NCBI GenBank assembly: GCA_946614165.1
Contig: CAMOGQ010000002.1
Location: 1-64,000, forward strand
Direction of reading: 5' to 3'
DNA length: 64,000 nucleotides
Source: an uncultured Lachnospiraceae bacterium
Lineage (GTDB): Bacteria > Bacillota > Clostridia > Lachnospirales > Lachnospiraceae
Shown here: positions 7,369 through 15,878 of the stretch, piece by piece
How the letters are laid out: each line of letters starts with the position of its first letter
How positions within the stretch are numbered: the stretch's first letter is position 1
Translations under genes and position numbers: made by a program
Notes under the pieces: generated by a model
Database searches by the model: none
What the model was told of the DNA's origin: nothing
Seen by the model: only the letters and a program-made list of their open reading frames with translations

Positions 7369-8262
7369 TTACCGGGCATCGGCCGTCAAAAGCTCCATGA
7401 ACTGCCGTCCCGCTTCGGAAAAGGGCACGTTGGGGTTGGTGGCGATGTAAAGGGAGCGGGTCTCCGGGAGAGAAGTCATCTTCAGCTCCATCAGAGTCCC
7501 GGATGCAAGGTCTGCGGCCACATATTCCCGGGGCAGGATCCCGATGCCCAGGTCCTCCCGGATGAACTGGGCCACCATGCTCATGTTCCGGACCGTATAG
7601 GCGGGATTTAAGAGGGTATGGTTTTCGAAGAACCATTTTTCCAGCAGCTGGCGGACGATGTTTTCCTCGGATACGGAAATCAGGGGCCATGCCGTCAGGT
7701 CATCCGGACTGTAGATCCTGTCAGGATCCAGGCCCAGCTTTTTTGAGACTACGGGCACGTCCTGAAAGTCGCGCACATGGGTGGTATGGAAGCTGTAGCC
7801 TTCCGGCAGCGGGGAGATGACCAGCCCGATATCCATCTCGCTGTTTTCGATCAGCCGGCAGAGGTCATGGGTCGTCGCGCCCCGGAAGATCAGACGGATA
7901 TCCGGATGGGAGGACCGGAAGTGCCGGATCTTGTCCATCAGATAGAAGCGGATACAGGTCTCGGTGGCCCCGATCACCAGCTCTCCGGTCTTGAGGGCGG
8001 ACAGCTTTGACACATAATATTCGGCGCTGTGCAGCTCCTTCATGACGATTTTGACATGGCGGAAGAGTTCTTGCCCTTCGGCGGTAAAAAACATGCTTTT
8101 GCCGCTGCGGATAAAGAGGGTGCAGCCCAGCTCCTCCTCCAGGCGGCGGATGCTCTGGCTTACGGCGGGCTGGGAGACGCAGAGGTAGTCCGCGGCTCTG
8201 GTGAAGGAAAGAAAACTTCCCACTGCAAAAAAGGTCCTGTAATATTCAAGATTCGAGATCAT
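7369..8262 (-). CDS. LysR-family transcriptional regulator of the citrate-transporter/AtuA unit
   Basis: The 297-residue product has an N-terminal winged helix-turn-helix (SFTRAADYLCVSQPAVSQSIRRLEEELG) and a periplasmic-binding-like effector domain, the usual LysR plan and length. The frame is open further upstream, but the start at 8262 is preceded by GGAAGGAG at correct spacing and matches the family start (MISNLEYYRTF). It faces away from the transporter gene across a 235-base region that holds a LysR-type palindrome. By family habit it activates the divergent genes when the pathway substrate is bound and controls its own gene. Confidence 0.9.
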   Translation of the reverse strand: MISNLEYYRTFFAVGSFLSFTRAADYLCVSQPAVSQSIRRLEEELGCTLFIRSGKSMFFTAEGQELFRHVKIVMKELHSAEYYVSKLSALKTGELVIGATETCIRFYLMDKIRHFRSSHPDIRLIFRGATTHDLCRLIENSEMDIGLVISPLPEGYSFHTTHVRDFQDVPVVSKKLGLDPDRIYSPDDLTAWPLISVSEENIVRQLLEKWFFENHTLLNPAYTVRNMSMVAQFIREDLGIGILPREYVAADLASGTLMELKMTSLPETRSLYIATNPNVPFSEAGRQFMELLTADAR

Positions 8263-8365
8263 CGCTTCTCCTTCCGCACTTGTTTCTGTCTGTTTTCCCT
8301 TATCCGGGGGCATGTCAGAGCTTCCCTGCTGCATTTTTACTGTCTTTCAGGAGGACTGCATATAC

Positions 8366-8380
8366 ATAAGTTTAACTTAT
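8366..8380. promoter_or_regulatory. LysR-type operator in the divergent promoter region
   Basis: A perfect 7+1+7 palindrome, ATAAGTT-T-AACTTAT, which contains the T-N11-A core of LysR sites. It lies between the regulator start (8262) and the transporter start (8498), just upstream of a likely -10 (TACAAT, 8393-8398), so it would touch the -35 region (TTTAAC, 8371-8376) of the transporter promoter. Confidence 0.7.
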
Positions 8381-8497
8381 AAAAAGATAAAATACAATGA
8401 TTTGAATTATAGTATATTCCTTTTTATCATATTTGTAGATACCTTTCCGCATATTTTTGCGGGAAAAAAACATTTCATATTTCAAGAGGAGGAATAT

Positions 8498-9934
8498 ATG
8501 TTAGCGTTTCTGGGTTTCTTAACCATCATTCTGGTCCTGACCCTGATCATGAGCAAGAAAAGCTCTACCCTGATTGCTCTGATCATCGTCCCCGCCGTCA
8601 CGGGCTTTATTACCGCCTTCGTTACCGCTCCGCAGACCATCATCGATGCGGCGGCCGCTAAAGCGGAAGAAGCCGGTGCAGCCTTTACTCCGCCGGTCGT
8701 TACCTTCGGAGACCAGCTCACACAGACCTTCAAGTCTCTGTCCGGATGGATGGGCTCCGGCCTTTCCTCCATCGTCGCCACCGGCGTCATGTTCATCTTC
8801 GCGATTCTTTTCTTCTCCATCTGCTCCGACGCGGGCGTATTCGATCCCATCATCAACAAGATCCTCAAGCTGACAGGCAATGACCCCGTCAAGATCTGCA
8901 TCGGCACCTTCGTGATCGGCTGCATCTGCCATCTGGACGGTTCCGGCGCCACCACTTTCCTGATCGCCATCCCCGCCTGCATGCCTCTGTTCAGAAAGAT
9001 GAAGATGAACTTCTGGGTGGAAGCCACCATCGTAGCGCTTGCGGCAGGCATCATGAACGTAATGCCCTGGGGCGGCCCCACCATCCGTGCAGCCAGCGCC
9101 ATTTCCGGTCTCGGCTATGAAGTTTCCGCTTCCCAGCTCTGGGTCGGCATCATGCCTTCCTGGATCGCAGGTCTTGTCATGGCTCTTCTCTGCTCCGCAT
9201 GGCTGGGCAGAAAGGAAGCAAAGCGTCTTGCAGCCGGCATCCCCGCTGATCCCTGCGAAGTGGAAGAGATCAAGGCCGACACCCCTGAGAACAAGGACCT
9301 GGTCCGCGAAGGATGGAGATGGTATTTCAACATCTGCCTGATCATTGTCCTGCTCTTCATCCTGATCAAGGGACTGCTTTCTCCCGCAGCCACCTTTATG
9401 ATCGGCCTCTGCATCCTGCTGATCGTCAACTATCCCAACGTCAAGCAGCAGCATGACATCATCAACTCCCATGCAAAGGCCGCTTTCCTGATGGTCTCCA
9501 TCGTATTCGCGGCCGGCGCCTTTACCGGTGTCATGAAGGGCTCCGGCATGCTGACAGCCATGACAGACGCCCTGGTAGCCATCATCCCCAACTCCGTGGG
9601 CAAAGTCATGGCACCCGTTGTCGGTATCCTGAGCGTACCGCTCTCCCTCCTGTTCGATCCCGACTCCTTCTACTACGGCGTCATGCCTGTTATTGCCAAC
9701 GCAGTGGCAGCCATGGGCGGTTCCGCAGTGGCAGTCGCAAAGGCTTCCATCATGGGCCAGATGACCCTGGGCTTCCCGCTGTCTCCTCTGACCGGCGCCA
9801 CCTTCCTTCTGCTGGGTCTGGCCGGACAGGATCTGGGCGATCACCAGAAGCACACCCTGCCCTATGCATGGCTGATCTCCGTGGTCATGGTCATCATCGG
9901 ATGCCTCTTCTGCGGACTCCTGGCTTCTGCTTAA
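8498..9934 (+). CDS. CitMHS-family citrate/tricarboxylate:cation symporter
   Basis: The 478-residue polytopic membrane protein matches the CitMHS family (metal-citrate/proton symporters): MLAFLGFLTIILVLTLIM at the start, the conserved HLDGSGATTFLI segment, MPWGGPTIRA, and a second-half FDPDSFYYGVMP. Family members bring in citrate complexed with a divalent metal, or related tricarboxylates. The start is fixed by AGAGGAGG six bases before ATG 8498. It lies first in a unit with a CoA-transferase and AtuA-type proteins and not with citrate lyase, so the cargo may be another branched or tricarboxylic acid. Control by the divergent LysR is likely. Confidence 0.88.
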   Translation: MLAFLGFLTIILVLTLIMSKKSSTLIALIIVPAVTGFITAFVTAPQTIIDAAAAKAEEAGAAFTPPVVTFGDQLTQTFKSLSGWMGSGLSSIVATGVMFIFAILFFSICSDAGVFDPIINKILKLTGNDPVKICIGTFVIGCICHLDGSGATTFLIAIPACMPLFRKMKMNFWVEATIVALAAGIMNVMPWGGPTIRAASAISGLGYEVSASQLWVGIMPSWIAGLVMALLCSAWLGRKEAKRLAAGIPADPCEVEEIKADTPENKDLVREGWRWYFNICLIIVLLFILIKGLLSPAATFMIGLCILLIVNYPNVKQQHDIINSHAKAAFLMVSIVFAAGAFTGVMKGSGMLTAMTDALVAIIPNSVGKVMAPVVGILSVPLSLLFDPDSFYYGVMPVIANAVAAMGGSAVAVAKASIMGQMTLGFPLSPLTGATFLLLGLAGQDLGDHQKHTLPYAWLISVVMVIIGCLFCGLLASA

Positions 9935-10011
9935 TAGAAAATCAGAGTATAATCAAAGTATATTAGTATATTAAGAATTTATTGACAGCAAAGAGGTGGC
10001 CTGCGGGTCAT

Positions 10012-10045
10012 CCGGGGACCGGAGAGGAGCGCTTCCGGTCTCCGG
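10012..10045 (+). other. Intercistronic hairpin between transporter and enzyme genes
   Basis: A 12-bp stem (10012-10023 with 10034-10045, one G-U) without a T run lies in the 160-base gap before the CoA-transferase gene. It may be an RNA processing or stability site that sets transporter and enzyme levels apart. A TATAAT at 9943-9948 and a TTGACA at 9982-9987 also occur here but do not form a spaced pair. Confidence 0.45.
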
Positions 10046-10094
10046 GCTCTGGCTGCACAGTATGCCAGCGCTCCGAAAATGAGAGGTAACAGGA

Positions 10095-11312
10095 ATGAAT
10101 AATCGTTATGAAAATCAGCCCCAGGCCCTGGCAGGCGTAACCGTTCTGGATCTGACCAGAGTGGTTGCCGGTCCTTATGCTGGATCCATTCTCGGAGACT
10201 TCGGTGCCAATGTCATTAAGATCGAGGTTCCCGGCAGAGGCGACGACGCCAGAGCATACGGTCCCTATAGGAATGGCGAAAGCGTCTATTACGCAAACCT
10301 GAACCACAATAAGAAGGGCATCACCCTCAACTTCAAGACCGAGGAAGGGAAGGATGTTTTCAAGAAGCTGGTGGAAAAAGCCGATGTAGTGATTGAAAAC
10401 TACAGGCCCGGCGTCATGGAAAAGCTGGGACTGGGCTATGAATCTGTTCTTAAGAAGATCAACCCCCGTCTGATCTACGGCGCGGTCTCGGGCTTCGGCT
10501 CCTACGGCCCCTATTCCCAGAGGCCCGGCTATGACATCATCTCCCAGGCCATGGGCGGTCTGATGAGCATCACCGGCGCAGAGGGCGGCGACGAGACCAG
10601 ATCCGGCAATGCCATGGGCGATATCCTGGGCGGCATGAACCTGGTCATGGGCATCAGCATGGCCCTTTATGCCAGAGAAAAGACAGGCATCGGCCAGAGA
10701 GTCGACGTCTCCCTGGTAGACTCCGTGGTGGCCAGCCTGGAGAACGCCTACATCCGTTACTTTGAATCCAAAAAGCTCCCTGTCCGCATGGGCAACGCCT
10801 ACGCCTCCATCGCTCCCTATGATTCCTATCAGGCCAAGGACGGCAAGGTCATCATCGCCTGCGGCAACCAGAAGCTTTATGAGAAGCTCTGCCGTGAGGT
10901 CCTGGATATGGAATGGATGATCACGGACGAACGCTTCCTCACCGTTCCCCTTCGTGTACAGAACAACAAGATCCAGAAGAAGTACATTGAAGAGTGGACT
11001 ACAAAACGTACAGTGGCCGAAATCGTGGACATCATCCTGGGCAAGGGCATTCCCGCAGGTCCCATCAACAACGTGAAGCAGATCGTGGAAGACCCCCACA
11101 TCCGGGATGCCAGGGAAATGTTCGTGGAAGTGGAGCATCCTGTCATTGGCTCCATGGTGGTCAACGGCAACCCCATCAAGCTCATGGAGATGATGCCCAG
11201 GGTCACCTGCCCCGCTCCCACGCTGGGCCAGCACAACGAAGAGATCCTGAAGGGCATGCTGGGCATGACCGACGAAGAGATCGCAGATCTCCGCGAGAAA
11301 AAGGCTATCTGA
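10095..11312 (+). CDS. CaiB/BaiF family (class III) CoA-transferase
   Basis: The 405-residue product has the family N-terminus LDLTRVVAGPYAG, the VIKIE strand, and the NLNHNKKGITLNFKTEEG segment typical of CaiB/BaiF proteins. The catalytic aspartate is expected in the segment GNAMGDILGG. These enzymes move CoA between carboxylic acids, for example from succinyl-CoA or formyl-CoA to the pathway acid, without ATP. Here it would activate the acid imported by the upstream CitMHS carrier. It is followed 46 bases later by the AtuA-type gene with a clear AGGAGG. The substrate is not known. Confidence 0.92.
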   Translation: MNNRYENQPQALAGVTVLDLTRVVAGPYAGSILGDFGANVIKIEVPGRGDDARAYGPYRNGESVYYANLNHNKKGITLNFKTEEGKDVFKKLVEKADVVIENYRPGVMEKLGLGYESVLKKINPRLIYGAVSGFGSYGPYSQRPGYDIISQAMGGLMSITGAEGGDETRSGNAMGDILGGMNLVMGISMALYAREKTGIGQRVDVSLVDSVVASLENAYIRYFESKKLPVRMGNAYASIAPYDSYQAKDGKVIIACGNQKLYEKLCREVLDMEWMITDERFLTVPLRVQNNKIQKKYIEEWTTKRTVAEIVDIILGKGIPAGPINNVKQIVEDPHIRDAREMFVEVEHPVIGSMVVNGNPIKLMEMMPRVTCPAPTLGQHNEEILKGMLGMTDEEIADLREKKAI

Positions 11313-11358
11313 TCCTTGGGATAGTCAGTTATATACACTATAAACAGGAGGAAACAGC

Positions 11359-12726
11359 ATGAAGAAAATAGCGATTGGCGGCGGCCAGGGCTTCTGGGGA
11401 GATTCCCCGGATGCGGCGATCCACATGATCCGTCATGCGGACATCCAGTACATGGGCTGCGATTACCTGGCTGAACTGACACTGTCCATCATGGCAAAGC
11501 AGCAGCTTAAGAATCCTGAAAAGGGATTTGCTCCCGATTTCCAGACCCGTATCCTGAAGGAAGCCGGAAAGGAAGCCTGGGAAAAGCACATCCGCATCAT
11601 GACCAATGCGGGCGGCATGAATATTAAGGGCTGCGTGGACGGAATCAAAAACTGGGCCGAAGGCGAAGGCATGAAGGGCTATAAGATCGGCTACGTCCTT
11701 GGCGACAACATCAAGGATAAGATCCCTCAGCTTTTGAAGGACGGATGGACCTTCCCCAACTTCGACTACGACGGCAATTTCAACGATATCGTTGATAAGA
11801 TCTATAACTGCAACGTCTACCTGGGACACGAAGGTATTGAAGGATGTCTGGACCAGGGCGCCGACGTGGTCATCACCGGCCGCGCTGCGGATTCCGCTCT
11901 CTTCCTGGCACCCCTCAAGTATGAATTCGGCTGGGCTGCCGATGACTGGGACAACCTGGCCAGAGGCATTATGGCAGGACATCTCCTGGAGTGCGGCGGC
12001 CAGGGCGCCGGCGGCAACTACATGTATGACTGGAGAGGCGTTCCCCGCATGGATGAGCTGGGCTTCCCCATTGCCGAACTGACCGAGGATACCTTCGATA
12101 TCACCAAGGCTCCCGACTGCGGCGGCATCATCTGCGAGCAGTCCGTCAAGGAGCAGTTCCTCTATGAAGTCCATGATCCCGCCAACTATATCACGCCCGA
12201 CGTCAACGTGGACGTGAGCCATGCCACTCTGACCCAGATTGGTGACAACAGAGTCCGTGTGGGCGGCGTCAAGGGCAAGCCCAGACCGGATACCTTAAAG
12301 CTCTGCGTAGGCTATCACAAGGGCTGGAAGACCGTCAGCATGCTGAGCTTCGCATGGCCGGATGCCTATGAGAAGGCCCAGTACTGTGCCGAAGTCATCA
12401 TGAAGAAGATGCAGAGAAGAGGCATGAAGGCCGATGATATCCATATCTCCTACATCGGACTCAACTCCCTGCACCTGGGCGTAGCCGATATGAGTGAGGA
12501 AGCGCTGAAGAACCTGAACGAATGTGTCCTTCGTATCGCTGTATTCTCCGAGGATAAGGCGGAATGCGCCAAGATCATCCCCGAGATCAGCCCTCTGCAG
12601 CTGAACGGACCGCCCGGAGCATCCTTCTTCGGCGGACGCTCCCACGTACAGGAAGTCATGGCCCTGTGGCCCACTACGATCCCAAGAGACGTGGTGCAGG
12701 TCGAGAGCCATATCCTGGAAATCTAA
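11359..12726 (+). CDS. AtuA-family protein (DUF1446 domain)
   Basis: The 455-residue product is an AtuA/DUF1446 domain: it opens with IAIGGGQGFWGDSPDAA and continues with MGCDYLAELT, a hallmark of this family, then VVITGRAADSALFLAP and HLLECGGQGAGGNY. AtuA was named from acyclic terpene utilisation in Pseudomonas, where it works on a CoA-linked branched acid with the carboxylase/hydratase steps. The family occurs in many anaerobes without terpene pathways and its reaction is not settled. In longer relatives a small C-terminal domain is fused; here it is encoded separately just downstream (12745). The gene sits after a class III CoA-transferase, so an acyl-CoA substrate is likely. Confidence 0.88.
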   Translation: MKKIAIGGGQGFWGDSPDAAIHMIRHADIQYMGCDYLAELTLSIMAKQQLKNPEKGFAPDFQTRILKEAGKEAWEKHIRIMTNAGGMNIKGCVDGIKNWAEGEGMKGYKIGYVLGDNIKDKIPQLLKDGWTFPNFDYDGNFNDIVDKIYNCNVYLGHEGIEGCLDQGADVVITGRAADSALFLAPLKYEFGWAADDWDNLARGIMAGHLLECGGQGAGGNYMYDWRGVPRMDELGFPIAELTEDTFDITKAPDCGGIICEQSVKEQFLYEVHDPANYITPDVNVDVSHATLTQIGDNRVRVGGVKGKPRPDTLKLCVGYHKGWKTVSMLSFAWPDAYEKAQYCAEVIMKKMQRRGMKADDIHISYIGLNSLHLGVADMSEEALKNLNECVLRIAVFSEDKAECAKIIPEISPLQLNGPPGASFFGGRSHVQEVMALWPTTIPRDVVQVESHILEI

Positions 12727-12744
12727 GATGAAAGGAGACAAAAA

Positions 12745-13074
12745 ATGGCTGAGATCTACTTAAATGACATTGCCCACGGCAGAAGCGGCGACAAGGGCGA
12801 TACTTCCAACGTCTGCGTTTACGCCAGAAAGCCCGAGTATTACAAGATCATCGAAAGAGAAGTCACTCCCGAAAAGCTGAAAGCTTATTTCGGCGACATG
12901 GTCAAGGGAGAGATTACCCGTTATGATGTTCCTTCCCTGGGAGGTTTCAACTTCGTTATGAAGCACGCCCTGGGAGGCGGCGCCACCATGAGCCTGAGGC
13001 TTGACAGCCTTGGCAAGTCCATGGGCAGCGCAGTGATGAGAATGAAGATCCACGTGGAGGACGGAGAGATCTGA
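12745..13074 (+). CDS. Small AtuA C-terminal-domain protein
   Basis: The 109-residue product (opening LNDIAHGRSGDKGDTSN, later LGGFNFVMKHALGGGATMSLR) matches the C-terminal ferredoxin-fold-like domain that ends full-length AtuA proteins. The motif SGDKGD is characteristic. It lies 18 bases after the DUF1446 gene with an AAGGAGA site, so the two chains probably make one complex. Its stop overlaps the start of the next gene by one base (TGATG at 13072-13076), which couples it to the VWA-type gene. No separate activity is known. Confidence 0.8.
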   Translation: MAEIYLNDIAHGRSGDKGDTSNVCVYARKPEYYKIIEREVTPEKLKAYFGDMVKGEITRYDVPSLGGFNFVMKHALGGGATMSLRLDSLGKSMGSAVMRMKIHVEDGEI

Positions 13075-14495
13075 TGACAGAGCAGGCGATGCAGATCTGG
13101 TCGCTTGCAATAGAAGAGGTCCTGCTGGCGTATCACTTTCTTGTGAACGCCACAGGACACTTTTCATTTGTATGGACCAGCGGGGCAGGGAGTCCCCTGA
13201 CAGACGGACAGCGTATATATATGGATGAGGAGGCCCTGATCCGGGCCTTTGCCAGGGACCGGGACTGGCCCGCCCATGCCCTTCTCCACATGCTTCTCCA
13301 CTGCATGTTCGGCCATCCCTTCCGGCGGAAGGTGCAGGAGGGGGACCTCTGGGACAGAGCCTGCGACATCGCGGTGGAAAAGGTGATCTCTGACCTGGCA
13401 AGGGAGCGGGAGGAAGAGAGCTTTCTGTCCGTGAGCGGCGAAGTCAGGGAAGCCCTTTTCAGGATCGAAAACAGGGCGGGCGTCATGACCGCGGAAGGCA
13501 TTTACAATGCCTGTATGGACGATCCCAGAGTCCGGGAGGACGTGGAGAGACTCTCGCCTCTCTTTTTTATGGACGATCATTCTCTGTGGAGAAACAGGGA
13601 TGCCGCAGGCAGGCGGAAGGTGAAAAGAGGTCTTCTGCTTCCCGATCCGGAAGACGGAAAAGAGGAGTCCGAATCCGGAGAGCCCGGCATGACCGCAGAA
13701 GATCTGGAGGACCTGATCGACGAGAGGGCTTTCAGAAATGCCGAGAAAAAGTGGAGAAATGAAGCCCGGAAGGTGCAGATGGAACTGGACAACTTCCAGA
13801 ACCGGTTCGGCAGCCGGGCCGGCCGCTTTGCCGACCAGCTGGGATCCATCCTCTGGGAGGAGATCGACTACGGGGAATTCCTCAGAAACTTCGGCGCCGT
13901 TCAGGAGACCCTGAAGATTTCTGACGACGCCTTTGACATTGCCTATTATAAATACGGGCTGGAGATCTACGGCAACATTCCCCTGATCGAACCTCTGGAA
14001 TTTGCCGAAGAGAAAAGGATCCGGACCTTTGTCATCGCCATCGACACCTCCGGCTCTGTCCAGGGGGAGATTGTACAGAGCTTTCTGCAGAAGACCGTGG
14101 ACGTCCTGCGAAGCACAGGCTCTTTTACCCGTATGGTGGACATCCTCCTGATTCAGTGCGACGCCCAGATCCAGACCATGGAGCGGATCACGGACATGGA
14201 CCAGCTGGAAGACCTGATTCCCCGCCTTGTGCTCAGGGGCTTTGGCGGAACGGATTTCAGGCCGGTCTTCGACTTTGTGGACAGGCGGATCCGGGAGGGA
14301 AAGATGGAGATGCCGGACGGACTCTTATACTTCACGGACGGCGTGGGAGCCTATCCGGAGAAGGCGCCGGAATATAAGACCGCCTTTATTTTCAACCGCG
14401 ACGACCACATTTCGCCCAATGTGCCCTCCTGGGCCATCCGGGCGGTGCTTTCCACGGATTCCATCAGGCTGCTGAAGAAGAACGAATTGGAGTAA
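13074..14495 (+). CDS. VWA-like / metallopeptidase-like protein (DUF2201, COG3864 type)
   Basis: The 473-residue product has an N-terminal zinc-peptidase-like helix (HALLHMLLHCMFGH, an HxxxH plus His pattern) and a C-terminal von Willebrand A-like domain with a MIDAS start (FVIAIDTSGSV). This pairing is the hallmark of the DUF2201 proteins, which occur next to MoxR ATPases. Its start overlaps the AtuA C-domain gene by one base, and the MoxR gene follows after 7 bases. By analogy with RavA-ViaA and CbbQ-CbbO the pair may remodel or metallate a client protein. Whether the peptidase motif is active is unknown. Cytosolic; no signal peptide. Confidence 0.85.
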   Translation: MTEQAMQIWSLAIEEVLLAYHFLVNATGHFSFVWTSGAGSPLTDGQRIYMDEEALIRAFARDRDWPAHALLHMLLHCMFGHPFRRKVQEGDLWDRACDIAVEKVISDLAREREEESFLSVSGEVREALFRIENRAGVMTAEGIYNACMDDPRVREDVERLSPLFFMDDHSLWRNRDAAGRRKVKRGLLLPDPEDGKEESESGEPGMTAEDLEDLIDERAFRNAEKKWRNEARKVQMELDNFQNRFGSRAGRFADQLGSILWEEIDYGEFLRNFGAVQETLKISDDAFDIAYYKYGLEIYGNIPLIEPLEFAEEKRIRTFVIAIDTSGSVQGEIVQSFLQKTVDVLRSTGSFTRMVDILLIQCDAQIQTMERITDMDQLEDLIPRLVLRGFGGTDFRPVFDFVDRRIREGKMEMPDGLLYFTDGVGAYPEKAPEYKTAFIFNRDDHISPNVPSWAIRAVLSTDSIRLLKKNELE

Positions 14496-14502
14496 GATAA
14501 GA

Positions 14503-15858
14503 ATGAACATAGCGACCGCAAAACAGCAGATCAAGAACGCAATCACGGTATATCTGCAGAAGGATCAGGAGGGACGTTATAAGATCCCTGTGGTGCGCCA
14601 GCGCCCCGTCTTCCTGGTGGGACCGCCCGGCCTTGGGAAAACGGCCATCATGCAGCAGGTGGCGGACGAAATGGGGATCGGCCTGGTTTCCTATTCCATG
14701 ACCCATCATACCCGTCAGAGCGCTCTGGGACTTCCCGTGATCGTGGACAGGGAATTTGAAGGCTTCCACTATCAGGTCAGCGAATATACCATGAGCGAGA
14801 TCCTGGCTTCTGTCTATGAATGCATGCAGAAGACCGGCAAAAGAGAAGGCATCCTCTTTCTGGACGAGATCAACTGTGTCAGCGAGACCCTGTCTCCCGC
14901 CATGCTGCTCTTTCTCCAGTACAAGGTCTTCGGAGGCCACAGGGTACCGGACGGCTGGGTCATTGTGACGGCAGGCAATCCGCCCCGTTTCAACAAGAGC
15001 GCCAGGGAACTGGATGCCGCCACCAGAGACCGCCTCAAGGTCATGGAAATCTCTCCCGACTATGCCGCCTTCAAGGCCTATGCCCTGACAAACGGGGTGG
15101 CCAGATGCATTGTCAGCTACCTGGACATCCGTCAGGACGATTTCTATAAGGTGACGACCCAGGTGAACGGCATGAACGTGGTCACGCCCAGGGCCTGGGA
15201 GGATCTGTCGGAGATGATCCTGAACCAGGAGGAGCTGGGGATCCCGGTGGATGCCGCCCTGATTTCCCAGTACCTGCAGGATACGGATACGGCCAGAGAC
15301 TTCGCCCTTTACTACCAGCTCTACCAGAAGTACAGGAAGGCATGGAAGATCGATGCCATCCTGCAGGGGGACTATGACGAAAAGACCCTGGAGGAGGCCA
15401 GGGAAGCCGCCGTGGATGAAAGGATCACCCTGGTGGGCCTTCTGCTGGAAGAGGTCATGGGGAGGATGGACGCCTGTGTCAGGACCCACGATGCCCTGGC
15501 CCTGCGGGTAAAAGAACTGAAAGAAAAGAAGGCCCGGATGGACCAGGGCCAGGCAGTATCTGCGGGTGAAAGGCAGCTCTGGCAGGAGGAGAGGCTCTCC
15601 CTCCTTAAGGAAAGAGACCTTCTGAAGGAAGACGTGGCGTCTGTACAGAAAAGGATCGGATCCCTTCTGGCCTTTCTGAAGGATGCCTACGGAAGAGGCA
15701 TGGAACTGAATCTGGCAGTGGGAGATCTTTCGGTCTCTCCCAGGGCCACCGCTTTTATAGGACAGTTCCTGTCCAGGGAATATTTTGAGGAAAGCAGGGA
15801 CCTGCTCCTGCATAAAAGAAAGGACCAGCTCCTGGCGGAGCTGCAGATCCCCATGTAA
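14503..15858 (+). CDS. MoxR-type AAA+ ATPase
   Basis: The 451-residue product carries Walker A GPPGLGKT (residues about 43-50), Walker B ILFLDEIN, a sensor-1 region (VTAGNPP) and the arginine finger region typical of MoxR ATPases. The C-terminal third is a long charged helical part. MoxR ATPases work with VWA-domain partners as chaperones that mature or insert cofactors into enzyme complexes. The gene directly follows its VWA-like partner (7-base gap) and precedes a leucine-rich-repeat gene, a trio I recall from other Lachnospiraceae-type genomes. The client may be one of the upstream enzymes, but this is inference. Confidence 0.88.
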   Translation: MNIATAKQQIKNAITVYLQKDQEGRYKIPVVRQRPVFLVGPPGLGKTAIMQQVADEMGIGLVSYSMTHHTRQSALGLPVIVDREFEGFHYQVSEYTMSEILASVYECMQKTGKREGILFLDEINCVSETLSPAMLLFLQYKVFGGHRVPDGWVIVTAGNPPRFNKSARELDAATRDRLKVMEISPDYAAFKAYALTNGVARCIVSYLDIRQDDFYKVTTQVNGMNVVTPRAWEDLSEMILNQEELGIPVDAALISQYLQDTDTARDFALYYQLYQKYRKAWKIDAILQGDYDEKTLEEAREAAVDERITLVGLLLEEVMGRMDACVRTHDALALRVKELKEKKARMDQGQAVSAGERQLWQEERLSLLKERDLLKEDVASVQKRIGSLLAFLKDAYGRGMELNLAVGDLSVSPRATAFIGQFLSREYFEESRDLLLHKRKDQLLAELQIPM

Positions 15859-15878
15859 AAGGGTACGGGGCAGCGGCA

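Noticed and set aside
8312-8497. A longer N-terminus for the CitMHS carrier
   Set aside because: It would cover the operator and promoter region; AGAGGAGG sits just before ATG 8498 and family proteins start there.
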